Assembly (NCBI GenBank): GCA_963422505.1
Contig: OY730192.1
Location: forward strand, 117,857,212-117,921,211
Length of the DNA: 64,000 bases
Origin: Pseudognaphalium luteoalbum
Taxonomy: Eukaryota; Streptophyta; Magnoliopsida; Asterales; Asteraceae
Direction of reading: 5' to 3'
The notes below the pieces were generated by a model, which did not search any database, was not told the DNA's origin, and worked only from the letters and a program-made list of their open reading frames with translations. How positions within the stretch are numbered: position 1 is the first letter of the stretch; every line of letters starts with the position of its first letter. Both the position numbers and the translations under genes were made by a program. Positions 11,246 through 22,308 of this stretch are shown piece by piece.

Positions 11246-11261
11246 AAGTTTAGGGGGAGAT
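11246..11261 (+). other. Polypurine tract of Y
   Basis: AAGTTTAGGGGGAGAT directly before the LTR TG at 11262; the same tract precedes the E 3' LTR at 24752-24767. Confidence 0.88.
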
Positions 11262-12015
11262 TGTTGGGAAATAAGATTTCTACTGTTACTACTGTTGATT
11301 ACAGAATGCACAAGGCATTAACACTGTTAGTGTTAATGTTACTACTGGTATTAACACTGTTAGTGTTAAGGACTACCACTGTCTTCACAAGTTACAACTG
11401 TTAGTTTAAGGCTTCAAAGATTATCACTGTTAGTGATGGTTACCACTGTTATCAGAAGATTACAACTGTTATTGAAGATTGAAGTGAAGATAAGAGTTTC
11501 AACTGTTAGTAATTGTTTCAACTGTTAGAGTGTTATTACTGTTAGCTTGTTTACAACAGTTAACACTGTTTAGGCTAGTTACCACTGTTGGTATATTAGT
11601 CTGGTAAATTGTACAAGTGTTAACACTGTTATAGGAATTACCACTGTTTGTATAGTTGTGGTAGTTAACACTGTTTATGTATATAATAGGCGGAAAAGTA
11701 AAGTTTGAATAATTATGGAATGTAACTGTTTCCATGATTATAGGAGATTGTTTAGCAGGACTCTATGAGATATAAATAGAGATCCTAAACCTAGATCAGG
11801 TTATGTAGTTTTGCGCAGCTTCAAGGTTTTGTAACCCTAATACAATCCAGTGTATTCGTCTTATATCATTAATAAGATTGAAGCTTTCTATTAGTCTGTC
11901 TTGATATATTGTTATTGATCTTCATTTTATTACTAAGTGTTATTCCACAAAGTTCTTAGTAATCATTCAAAACTGTGTTTATCTAATAGTTTATTAGATA
12001 GATCTTGGTTCAACA
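11262..12015 (+). repeat. Y LTR (754 bp) with CACTGTTAG array and TATA box
   Basis: Begins TGTTGGGAAATAAG and ends GGTTCAACA at the duplication. About 11280-11690 is an array of CACTGTTAG variants, followed by TATAAATA at 11771-11778. Related to the E 3' LTR but clearly diverged. Confidence 0.9.
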
Positions 12016-12020
12016 TCTTC

Positions 12021-12333
12021 TCTATCTTATTTACTTTTCCTGTCTTTAGTTAGTTAGTTAATTAAATTAGAAAACCCCCAAAAACCTACCTATCTGCACA
12101 AAACCCATCCTAAAAGCAAAACTCTATCTTTGGCATCACTTCGTTTCAATTCGCTCCGATTTAAGAACGACCTCGAGTTATACTTACTGCTTACTCACCC
12201 TGTGTGATAGGTAGTACTTATAAATTGAGTCCCCAGCTCTTTATAAATTTAAAACTTACCCACCGCCGCCGCCGCCGCTGACGGACGGTCCGACGACAGG
12301 GTGAAAACCCGATCGACCGTTGGGGGCGCGTCA
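12021..12333 (+). repeat. A 5' LTR, second part
   Basis: Resumes after XY and its duplicated TCTTC, ending GGGGGCGCGTCA. The end contains a GCC run (about 12263-12280) that is shorter in the 3' LTR. Confidence 0.94.
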
Positions 12334-12339
12334 AGTTTT

Positions 12340-12358
12340 TGGCGCCGCTGCCGGGGAT
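12340..12358 (+). other. A primer binding site (tRNA-Asp type)
   Basis: TGGCGCCGCTGCCGGGGAT, six bases after the LTR, matches the 3' end of plant tRNA-Asp with one mismatch, as usual for Athila elements. B has the same site at 29258. Confidence 0.85.
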
Positions 12359-12487
12359 CGTAGAGCGTTACGATTCTGAAGCCGCCTTAGATAGAATAAG
12401 CAATTAGGAGATCCTTTTCGTATAGGTTATCCTCAACCTATTCGAAAGTTACTTTACTTAGAATAAATTAACTTAGTCTAAAATAAA

Positions 12488-13805
12488 ATGAAAAATCCAA
12501 AAATATCTTTCTACGATTCGCCGCCTTCCTGTCCCATTTCTCTGTCCGCCTCCAAGACGACTGAAGAAATGACGGCTATGGACAATGCTGAGTTCTTCGA
12601 CCACTTGGAACCAGAGTTGAAATCCAACTTTCACTCATCACCGGAAGAAGCCTCCGCTAGCCCAGACGACAATTCTAGAACCTTACGGAAATTCTTAGAT
12701 CTTGACTTAGGAACCCATAAATCTCAACAGAAGATCTCAACTTCTGCTTCTAGCATTCCAAGCTATCAGGTTTTACCTGCGCCTGAAATTAAATATTCCT
12801 TAGAAAATATCCCTAGATTCCCTGATTTTGCCGATAATATTCCTGAAAACACTCGATCCTTTCATTCTTCATCTAATGAAGAAAGAATCCCCATAAGGAA
12901 TGAGGATATTCATGAACATCTTCCAAAATCACCAATTTTTTTTCCACTTCGTACCAGAACCTTCGTACACCATTTATCGTGTTGTTGATAAGGAGATACC
13001 GAAAGATTCAGATGGTTATGAAATCCGATACGTTGGTTATTCTTTTGAAGCTGATAAGAGGTTAGGTGTATGTAAGGCATTTGCCTTACACTTAAATATG
13101 TCTGATTTTCCTTACTCAGTCGAGCAAAGAAAAACCATCTTAAGGATCGACATACTTGTAGGTGATCTCCACTGTCTTCCGATCCAAAAGGAAGATGGTA
13201 TCTTCACTCGATATTGAGAGCAAGAGCGAAAGCTATTATCAGAAATAGATCGCCTCATGGATCTATTTGCTTGCACCGATTATCCATCAGTTTCACAAAC
13301 CATGATTAATCGTTATGTTGCAGCAATGATAAAAGAGCTTGAGCTATTAACTTCTAAAGATCCTGCGATCACTCTCATCATTTCTGGAAAAATTCCATTT
13401 TTTGTAGATCCCGCCGCTTATATAATCACCAAGTTGCAAGAAATATTTCCTGGAGCTGATGACGACAAGATAGAAGCCGTTTTCTTTGCTGAAAGAAAAG
13501 ATATTCACGTTAAACTCGCTTCGTTGTTCGATCAATCCAAATTCCGTTTTACCGTTTCTCAAAAATCTTTAATTTGGGATATCACCATTGCAGTGCAAAC
13601 TACAAATGGAGATCCCGACTCAAAAGAGGAACTTAGGTTTCAGAGAATTTTAGGAAATCTTCTTCACGATCTTAATAATATAGACCGCGGTATGCGAATA
13701 GGAATTTCAAGTAAAAAGAAAGTTAGAAAGGAATTTAATAAGTTTGTTAACAATCTGCTAGAATTAGGCCAGAAAGAATGTAGGATTCTTAGGTCAAAAA
13801 GCTAG
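12488..13805 (+). pseudogene. Unknown protein in the gag-pol position of A (lightly broken)
   Basis: One reading frame of about 438 codons from ATG 12488 to the stop at 13803-13805. It carries a frame change in the eight-T run near 12938-12946 and an in-frame TGA at 13215-13217; otherwise it is open. It has none of the gag, protease, RT, RNase H or integrase motifs seen in B (29414-34729). The N-terminal third is rich in Ser, Pro and acidic residues; the rest is predicted helical, with a Lys/Arg-rich end (SSKKKVRKEF). The last two-thirds look distantly similar to the D ORF (25333-26418): for example LTSKDPAITLIIS against LTTSENFRIVIHS. It could be a divergent gag or a captured gene; I cannot decide. 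Confidence 0.6.
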
Positions 13806-13920
13806 TTGATTATGTCATTAACATTCTAAACTGTGATTTTATTCCTCGCTATACTTCAAGATTGCTTTCAAGCAATCCCCTTTAAATAGATTTGGAACAA
13901 TAGTCGAGCTACAGACTTGA

Positions 13921-13947
13921 AACAAGTGCTTTTTGGGAGGCAACCCA
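13921..13947 (+). other. Conserved post-coding motif GGGAGGCAACCC
   Basis: AACAAGTGCTTTTTGGGAGG followed by CAACCCA. The same motif lies after pol in B (34764-34786) and, degraded, after the D ORF (26518-26543). GGG and CCC can pair. Its presence marks where gag-pol should end in A. Confidence 0.75.
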
Positions 13948-15724
13948 AATTTTTAATTAGGTCTTTAAAATAATTTTCTTAGGTTAAAAATAAGTTAGTT
14001 TAGTTGATAGTTTAATTTGTTTTAGAAAAAAGAAAAAGAAAAAAGAAAACCCTTTTAAAATCTTTGTCTTCGCAGAATCTGCGCAGTTTCTGAAAACTTG
14101 AAAATCTCTGATTTAAAATATCTTATAAAGTTTTTAAAATTGCTTAGATTTTAAAGAGTCAAAATTTTAAACCAAAAATATTGTTTATTTTTATCTAGTT
14201 AAGTAGTTCTCCTTGCATTTTAATAAAACAATCTTTTGTCGCGCACAGTCAAATACCAAATTTTAAACTTTTGGTAAAATATTTGGCTTAGGTTTTTAAT
14301 TACCCAAAATACCTAGTAATTACATTTAAAATATTATTTATGCACAAATGGTAAAAAGGAGGAGTAAATAAAAGGGGGGAAAAATGGGTCAACCAAAGTC
14401 AAAACAACAAAAAACCATTCTTTTTCCCCCTCCTTCTTTCCCTTTGCGCGGCCACCATCACCCCACCCCAAACCCACCATTTTCCACCATTTTTGACCAA
14501 ACCAAGCTTCAAACCTTCATCTCTAGGTCATTTTTATGTCATCTAACATCATTGCATCTTCATTAAGGTAAGATCCAAGCTTAAAATACCAAAATTCTCT
14601 AACTTTATTAACCTAGGGTTTCAAGTTAGTTTTTGATGATTTGTGCTTTACATTGCGAAATTGAGCTTTGATTCTTGCTTAGTGATGATATAGGATGATG
14701 TAGGAACTAGCATTACTTCTTAGATTGAAGCAATTTGATGTTTGACTTTGGAAAGTTGACTATATTTGACTTTTAGTAAACCCATTTTGGCCAATTAATG
14801 ATTAAATTGTTTATGATAAGTTGTTTGTTGATTGATTAATGCTAAATATGATTAGTATAGCTTATTCATTTGCTTCATTTGTGGTTAAATGCGTAATATG
14901 GTCAACTTAGCAAATTAAAGTAAGCATGGAAAGTTGACTTTTGTTGAAACGTCACCATTTTGAAACAAAACCTTTGATAAAATGATGTTTTAATTTAAGT
15001 AGATGCTAATGCCTTGCTTTGATTTGCTAATGCAAGTTAGTATTATGATAGATTTGGCAAATGACAAAAAGGAAACCTTACTTTGGTAATGTTGACTTTA
15101 AAAGTCAAAATGCTTAATTTTTAGTAATACTAGTAACCATTCTAGTTAAAAAGTCATGGTGGTGTTTTAAAATTGTATCTTTGAAAGTGTTATGGTAAAT
15201 CTTAAATGGATACTACATTTTCCTTAATTAACTACTTTTAAATTTTAAAATAGTATCTACTTAAAAGAATACCATAATTACCTAAAAGATACAATCAAGA
15301 AACACATTTGTCAACTAAAGAAACTTTGTTGCGATACTTTCATGATATGGTCAAAATTGCTATATACTTGTTTAAATATCATGGTTTGTTTGCATGCGGT
15401 AATAGGTTATACTTACCATGATAAGGTAATTACATGATTAAAATTTAAATCTTCATCATACATGCTTGTTATGGTTAAATAAGTCTTTGACTTTTCGTGT
15501 AGAAATCATTAAGACCTAATAGCCTATTATTGTAAACCAAAGTTTCTTGTGGTGATTGAAAATTGAGTTTGGTGGTATTATTAGCTATTACAGGTTTTTG
15601 GGACTGCTCATATTCTAAAGCCCATATTTCGAATTTTTATTCAAAATTGGGAATATGATTTAGTCAAATAACTTGTAATTATTCCTCGTAATTCACTATG
15701 TTCTTGTTTTCTCTTATTTTTCAG
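13948..15724 (+). other. Leader and probable intron before A env-position ORF
   Basis: No coding sequence. About 14385-14567 is C/T-rich and gene-leader-like. AAG/GTAAG at 14565-14572 is a near-consensus 5' splice site; a long T-rich tract ending TTTTTCAG at 15724 is a near-consensus 3' splice site, immediately followed by ATG at 15725. An intron 14568-15724 (1,157 bp) is the simplest reading. The interior is AT-rich with no other feature I recognise. Confidence 0.6.
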
Positions 15725-17605
15725 ATGACTGATTTTCCCCGGTATATCAGAAAATCCATCAAGGACCCAGAGAAACGGGAAAGGTATCAGACATGGCTAA
15801 CACATCAGTTGGGAGAAAATAGGTACTTAGTGTGGGAGGATTTGGAGAAAATCGGTTTAAAGGAAGGGTTTGAAAATTTGATAGTATTTAAGGAAGGGAA
15901 GCGACATCTGCGCACATGGAGGAATCTATTTGAGATTAAAGAAAATGTTTATCAAGAGTTAGTTGCTGAGTTTATGGTATCCTTCCAGTTCGACAAAACG
16001 ATTGATAAGCTAAATGATGACCGAATGATTAGATTCAACTTCATGGGAAATCCTCACCACATGTCATTAGCAACCTTCGCCAGACATCTTGAATTATACA
16101 CTGAGTATCAAGTTACCACTCCTTTCTTTCTGAAGGCAAACACTGAGGTTAAGCAGCGAGACCACACTGCTATTTGGCAAGAATTGACTGGAAATCAGTT
16201 CCAGTCCAATGTCAAGGCCACTTCGTTTCTTGATAAGCACTACCAAGTTCTTCACAACCTCATCGCTTGCAGCATTCGAGGAAAGAGAAAGACTAAGGGA
16301 GCTGTTGGGGTAAAGGACTTGCAGATCATCAAGAGCATTATAGAGCAGGAACACGTTAATGTTGCCTATTTGGTTGCTGATAGAATCCTTACTGAGTCGG
16401 GGTACACCGAGTCAGAGTTTGCATATATGGGAGCAATAATCACTAAGTTAGTTAGGAGAATGGGGCTGTTGACTGAGGAGGTGATTGGTAACCTGACACC
16501 AGTGGCAAACAGGGTATCTAAGCCATATGACATTAACTATATGGTTAAGGTTTGGTTGCTAGAGAAAGATGCTGATGGGCAGATAAGATGGAAGGATGGT
16601 GATATCATTCCGGGAGTCCGAATGAGACCCCCGAGGAGCAAGAGTGTTAGGTTTGAGTTTGATGACAGTACGGTCCACCGACAGCCTAGGACCGCTGTTG
16701 CTCATGAGCGAGAGGAAGGAGAGACAGCCGCTGCCGAGGCACAAAGTCCACTAATACCGCCTGTTCGAGAGTTTGGTTGGGGAGATCCGGTATCATCCAA
16801 GCTCATGTACGGTATATTGGGTATGGTTAACTCACATTACACACAGGACACATATTTAGCTACTGAGTTTGGATTCCCACAACCTACACGTCCTACATGG
16901 GTATGCGGCCCACGACCACCCAACTACCACACCATGCCACTACATCCATTTGCCATGATGCCACCCACTACCACCGTTCCCTACACCTCCATACCACCCA
17001 CATCCTCCACTCGCACTGTGCACATGGAGATTCCTCGAGCCCACCGTACCAAGACTACTCCTACGGCTGAGCCGGTTTTCTCTGTGCACACTGCGACACC
17101 ACATGAGCCGCATATCCCACATATTGGACAGCCATCTTCCCGTACCATGACCCGTCCGAGACCAGCTGAGTCAGCCACATCAGACGCATCTTCAGAGACA
17201 GACTCACCTCAGTCAGGGTTCAGACAGGACATGCAGGTTGATGACCAGGTACCGGTGCAGACTAATTATCTGCTTGATATGACTACTGATACTGTTGTGC
17301 CTACTTTTTCAGGATTCACAGGGATGCTTCAGAGCAACCCAGTGCCTTCTGCTGAGCTTCCACCGTACCTGATGCATGGTGCTTCCTTAGGATCATATGA
17401 GGTTGCAGAGATGGGACTAGATCCCAACTTCCATTTGTACCCGATCCAGCCACCAACATCCGGCAGACAATGCAGTTCATCTTCAGCATCAGTCTCCCGC
17501 AGGTTATCCAGTGGACAACACTCTGCCTCCCGTCATGCACCTTACAACTCCATGCCAGCTCCAGCTCACGGACCACCATCCGACCAGGATCCTTCTCACC
17601 CTTGA
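15725..17605 (+). CDS. Athila ORF1/env-position protein of A, intact
   Basis: 626 codons with no internal stop (an in-frame ATG at 15698 lies inside the acceptor tract, so I choose 15725). Residues 1 to about 300 resemble the plant Athila ORF1 family: an EFMVSFQFD-like segment, MSLATFARHLELYTE, then a helical region with SIRGKRK. Residues about 300-335 are basic (MRPPRSKSVRFEF). A second small domain follows (REFGWGDPV...EFGFPQPTRP), alignable with the C-terminal half of the B ORF at 35056. The last 200 residues are rich in Pro, Ser, Thr and His. No clear signal peptide or membrane segment. Role unknown; called env-like by position. An open frame in an element with 2% LTR divergence is notable. 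Confidence 0.82.
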   Translation: MTDFPRYIRKSIKDPEKRERYQTWLTHQLGENRYLVWEDLEKIGLKEGFENLIVFKEGKRHLRTWRNLFEIKENVYQELVAEFMVSFQFDKTIDKLNDDRMIRFNFMGNPHHMSLATFARHLELYTEYQVTTPFFLKANTEVKQRDHTAIWQELTGNQFQSNVKATSFLDKHYQVLHNLIACSIRGKRKTKGAVGVKDLQIIKSIIEQEHVNVAYLVADRILTESGYTESEFAYMGAIITKLVRRMGLLTEEVIGNLTPVANRVSKPYDINYMVKVWLLEKDADGQIRWKDGDIIPGVRMRPPRSKSVRFEFDDSTVHRQPRTAVAHEREEGETAAAEAQSPLIPPVREFGWGDPVSSKLMYGILGMVNSHYTQDTYLATEFGFPQPTRPTWVCGPRPPNYHTMPLHPFAMMPPTTTVPYTSIPPTSSTRTVHMEIPRAHRTKTTPTAEPVFSVHTATPHEPHIPHIGQPSSRTMTRPRPAESATSDASSETDSPQSGFRQDMQVDDQVPVQTNYLLDMTTDTVVPTFSGFTGMLQSNPVPSAELPPYLMHGASLGSYEVAEMGLDPNFHLYPIQPPTSGRQCSSSSASVSRRLSSGQHSASRHAPYNSMPAPAHGPPSDQDPSHP

Positions 17606-19918
17606 TCTTATCAGATTTTATTTTCATTTGTGTTGGATAACTGTATCACTTATTATTATTATTACTGATATTTGGGATTACTGTATTTGACTGTTGCTGC
17701 ATGAACTATTTGGATTCCAACCTGTAATCTGGTTGGACCCATCTATCTATCCTATCTTATCGTTTATCTATCATTTACTTATTTTATGCTTTTCTTAGTT
17801 AATTTTTAGATTATTTGCAATAAAAGAGAGAGTAAAAAGTATGAAAGTTCCCAGAGAAGAAACCGAGATGACGCACGAATCACGCAAAGATCCTGACACA
17901 AGCTGATCGACCTACACATCTAAATCAGAATCTTCATTTAAACATCTCAGTCCTTTCTAGGGGAGTTTTTCTTTTCCATCCCTTAGTGATTTTCTTTCAT
18001 CATCTATAACTCGCCGTTATGCCATCATGCTTAAATTTTAATTGTGGGATTCTAAATCCCACATAAATCAAATCAACTTAGAAATAGGGTTCCAAAATAT
18101 TTTCAAACTCTAAGTGTGGGATTCCTTCACAAGAATTTTAAACTTATTTGAGAACATTAGGGACAATGTTCCTCTAAGTGTGGGATACACGGTATGTTAT
18201 ACCGTATTCTTTGACTTTGATTGCTAGTCCAAAGTATAACTTTCTAAAAATAAGCTTAACTTCGACAGTGGAGATACCACTCATTCAGTTAACTTAAAAT
18301 TTTTCCTAAAAACCTCATTCTTGCTAAAATTTTAGAAAACATTTTTTTCAAAATCATAAGCTTAACTTCGACAGTGGAGGTGCCACTCATTCAGTTGGCT
18401 TAATTTTCATAAAAACTCATTTTTGTTAAAATTTTTAAAATTTTCTGACTCTAAATAATCTTGAGAAAAATAAATTTTTCAGAAATTAATTAAACTGCTT
18501 TGGAAAGTAAAATAAGTTAAGATACGATTTCCTTAAAAATGAAATATTAATCTAAGAGCATCGCACTGCTAGGCACATACAACCCTATTGCAGTGAGGTA
18601 TTTGAGCCCAATAAAAGCATTCATCTTTAATGCTTCACTTTTTCATTTGATGTGTGTGCCGATGCATGTGCTTTAAGTTAGAACTTGCTCTTGGTATACG
18701 CTTCGAGACCACACCAATGGGCACCGTACGCGGTGAAGGTGCAGTCAAAGGACCTTGACATTCCTTAGGATATAAACCCCTTTCTATCATATCTCTTCAA
18801 TCCCAAAACCCTTCCAACACTTACTTTTAGTGTTGATGACCCACCTAGAAAACCCTGTTGAGCATTAGCCTATTCGTTTCTTTGAAAACCCAAAAATTTG
18901 AACCCACTTATTCCACACCCACCAAAAATCCTATCTTAGAAATTTTTAAACTTGTGGGAAATGTTATTTTAATTATCCTTTTTTCTTTCACTCCAAATCA
19001 CAAATACTGGTGTTTACTCAAAACTTTCTCGTGTGCGTTCCCCTGATAAAAATCAAAAGTTGAAAAAGTTTATGGTGTGAAAAATTGACACCAAGTAAAT
19101 GCAAAGTCATCAGAAGGATGAAAAAGATGAAAGAAAGAAAAGGATTTCAAAAAGGGCAAAATAAAGAAACAAAATAAAAATCCCTAGAAAAGTCCAAAAA
19201 TAGAAGCAAAAAGAAGAAAAGAAAAGAAAATAGAATAAAGCTAAGTGCTTCGAATCTCTCAAAAAATTCCTGTTCTTATAAAAGATATAAACTCCCCCGA
19301 ATATTTTCAAAAAGGTAGAAGTCAAAATAGCTATCTTCTTCCCTTGCCATTTATCTGTTTCCGTTTTCATTAAAAAGGTGTTTAAAGTAATATTTTCCCA
19401 AAGAGTTTAAAGTTCTTAAAGATAAGCAAACTGCCCATTTTAAACCAAAAACTCTCACTTATCCATACCACTTAACCCTCACCAACCATTACAACCCATT
19501 TCGAATGTCCTGGGATGATTAGCACCGTCCTCATTGAAGTGGTGGAGATCCGATTCTTGATCAAGCCTATGATGAGAAGCAATGCATGACTGGCTTTATG
19601 AGCGATTTCGTTTGATTAGAATGATAGGAAACCCGATACACTCTGAGTGAATTGAGTGACCACCTTTGTGAGATCGCCTAGTCATGTACAATATCCATCG
19701 AGAATTGTGAAAGTATGCCAAGGTTGACATTTCAAGATTAAGGGAGGGTTATCTTAATGACGCTTGCTTTCTAAAAAGGTTTTCTTAGTCGCTGGTTAAG
19801 TAAAAATCTCAGATTATTTCTTGTCAAAACCCAAAAACCGATTTTTTTCAAACCTTATTAGCAAGTGAGAATTTTAAAGTTTGCTTGAGGACAAGCAAAA
19901 GTCTAAGTGTGAGATATT
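17606..19918 (+). other. A 3' untranslated region with conserved hairpins
   Basis: 2.3 kb with no ORF of interest, but alignable along most of its length with B 35554-37672 and in part with D. Elements: hairpin at 18152-18171 followed by TAAGTGTGGGATA (18175-18187); two AGTGG-5 nt-CCACT hairpins (18267-18281, 18373-18387), each followed by CATTCAGTT; hairpin AAGCATT/AATGCTT (18615-18635); hairpin CAACACT/AGTGTTG (18815-18835); and the LTR-proximal hairpin below. A/G-rich 19085-19240. Confidence 0.75.
19880..19916 (+). other. Hairpin plus purine tract before A 3' LTR
   Basis: Perfect 8-bp stem TTTGCTTG / CAAGCAAA with loop AGGA (19880-19899), then TAAGTGTGAGATA (19904-19916), two bases before the LTR. 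Identical arrangement in B (37634-37670) and D (53738-53774). Probably the plus-strand primer region. Confidence 0.8.
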
Positions 19919-22303
19919 TGATAACACATAAAAAGTCATGTTTTTACGTACGTTATCTTCCACATTTTAGGCACAAAGTTAACAAAAACATACTTAAAAG
20001 GACATTATTCATAAAGTTTTGTTAACTAAGTTAAAACGGAGTCGATGTTTGAAAAATCACTAAAAATGGCATGAAAACATAAGAAACCGGGCAAAACTGC
20101 TTTATCACACTACCGTTCACTCATTTCAATGCACTTTAAGCTACGCTCCGAGCTATGACCTCTAACTTGAGTCATTCTCTTTGATAGGAAAATACGAACG
20201 TGTGGATATAAAGAACACTCAAAACGGATAAACGACGAAGAAGTTACGCCCGAACGAAGAAAAAAAGAACCGAGAGGCTAGCATACGGCTGAACCAGGCC
20301 GTATACGGCTGGTCCAGGCCGTATACGGCCTATGCACAGCCGTATACGGTCCAGTTCAGCCGTATTCACCCTATGCACAGCCGTATACGGTCTAGTTCAC
20401 CCGTATTCACCCTAGCTCAGCCGTATCGTGCGTTTGGGTGATAAAAATCTGATTTTTATTCGCCTTTGCGATACGGTTGTGCGTTTTGAGGTTTGGATAC
20501 GGTTGTGCGTTCTCTATAAATACAAGCCTCATTTCTTCATTCCAAGACATCTCTCATTCAACATACACATTTCACACTTCAATTCTTCGTTTTCTTATAT
20601 TTTTATATTTTTATTCTCTCTCTAGAATAGTTTAGATAGTTTCTCTCTCTAGAGAGAGAGAGTTAGATAGTTAGTTGGTTAGCAGTAGAGAGAGAGAAGA
20701 GCTGGTATTGTAATCACGGTGTAATAAGAAGCATTCTTGGTGCAAGACTCTGCCTTTTCTTTTCAGCTGTTACTCTGCTCAATTTTACTGGTGATATCTC
20801 TCTTTTCATACTTATACTATGTCCGAATTATTTCTGCCTGTTTGTATAATGTATGTTACTGTTATTGCCATGTTTATTGAGTAGTATGCTGTTGCGGTTG
20901 TTGAAATGTAGATAGTTAGAAGTAGGGATGATGTTGAATTAATCTCTAAATCTATATAATTGGGAATTGTTATATTTGTTATGTCTAAACTTATCATGCA
21001 TCTAGACTTAGCTATGGATCACCCTTTCCAGTCCTTCGCGTGACTACTACTTTAGGCTTAGAACCTGATCAACTCTAGGTACAGTAGGAAGTTATCTGTG
21101 TTATAGTAAAGAAGCCGTGTATGTCACTGTAATTCGGCTGCAATACTGGGCAATTGCCCCGGAAAGAGCCGTCTGTGCCTACACTGTGGATTATCTAGAG
21201 ACCCTAGAATATGGCCTAGAAACCAATATAGCTGTGGAAGTGCACAGTACACCGTCTGGCTACCCCTGTAATTGAAGCTATGGAAACACTTCGATATTGT
21301 ACACCGTATATGTACCTAGGGTTGAAAAGCTGTGGAAACATCATAGTACACCGCAAGTACATCCTTGGTTACACGAATCTGTGGAATTATCTAAGTGCTG
21401 TACATCGTGAACGGTTCCTAGGTTAGTACACTGTGGAAGGAGTATGCATTGTACACCGCTGGTGTTCCTAGGGCTGAATGACTGATTGCAAAGGAGAGGT
21501 TAGATCATGACAGAAGTAGTTGAACTAATAAAACGTAAGGAATGAGTCTGGAGATAAAAGTCAAGCCCAGCAGTGGTTCAGGATTCTTAAAACCCCTAGA
21601 CTCTACAAAACTGATAGTTTAGAATAGCAAGTTAATAATCTGAACATATTTATGAAATGGCATTTACATTTAGGTGTTAGAACGGTCAGAATTACCCAAG
21701 TGGCAGTTTGTTACCTTATTCCTGCACCCTTAAAGGGTCACTTGTCCACAAAGACAGTGTGGGGGGTTGAGTAACTTGTTCTGATCAGAATCACGATAGC
21801 CTAGGTCTCGTGACATACTAACTCTAGTACATAACTAGAATGAGTAGGGTCCTAGTGTTTACACCCATAATGCATCTGTTTATTAACTAAAAATGTCCCC
21901 AATTATCTTTATAATAAGCATCATCCCCGCAACTGATTATTGAAGTTTCAACCGCCGTAATTCTCTATCTGTCTACCTAGCTACCGATTCTTCTCTATCT
22001 TATTTACTTTTCCTGTCTTTAGTTAGTTAGTTAATTAAATTAGAAAACCCCCAAAAACCTACCTATCTGCACAAAACCCATCCTAAAAGCAAAACTCTAT
22101 CTTTGGCATCACTTAGTTTCAATTCGCTCCGATTTAAGAACGACCTCGAGTTATACTTACTGCTTACTCACCCTGTGTGATAGGTAGTACTTATAAATTG
22201 AGTCCCCAGCTCTTTATAAATTTAAAACTTACCCACCGATGCCGCCGCTGACGGACGGTCCGACGACAGGGTGAAAACCCGATCGACCGTTGGGGGCGCG
22301 TCA
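19919..22303 (+). repeat. A 3' LTR (2,385 bp)
   Basis: TGATAACAC...GCGCGTCA, uninterrupted, followed by GTTTC (22304-22308). TATA box 20515-20522; CCGTATACGG palindromes 20280-20430. It serves as the empty-site control for the XY insertion. Confidence 0.95.
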
Positions 22304-22308
22304 GTTTC

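Larger units (their letters stand above)
7991..12015 (+). mobile_element. Composite XY: two Copia-type elements joined, one TSD
   Basis: 4,025 bp starting TGTTGGG and ending CAACA, flanked by perfect TCTTC copies. The left part (X) is a small non-coding element with two LTRs (7991-8476 and 10359-10839); the right part (Y) is the 3' end of another element (ORF fragment, purine tract and LTR 11262-12015). The two LTR types differ. The inner joint at 10839/10840 lacks the last five bases of the X LTR and shares AGGTTT with the Y ORF. Because the outer ends carry one duplication, the whole probably integrated as a preformed chimera. Confidence 0.88.
5881..22303 (+). mobile_element. Element A: Athila-like Gypsy element without pol
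   Basis: Two LTRs of about 2.4 kb, a tRNA-Asp-type primer binding site, an unknown ORF where gag-pol should be, the conserved GGGAGGCAACCC motif, an Athila ORF1/env-position ORF, a long structured 3' untranslated region and a purine tract. Flanked by GTTTC. Without the nested XY insertion the element is about 12.4 kb. It has no protease, RT, RNase H or integrase, so it must have been moved by a relative such as B, with which it shares LTR end, primer site and 3' untranslated hairpins. LTRs differ by roughly 2% by eye. Confidence 0.93.

Noticed and set aside
14384..14566. 60-codon ORF in the A leader
   Set aside because: Low-complexity Pro/Ser composition and ends at a splice donor; better read as untranslated leader.
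19110..19370. Minus-strand Phe-rich ORF (and similar at 36897-37091)
   Set aside because: Produced by an A/G-rich tract of the 3' untranslated region; not conserved as protein between A and B.
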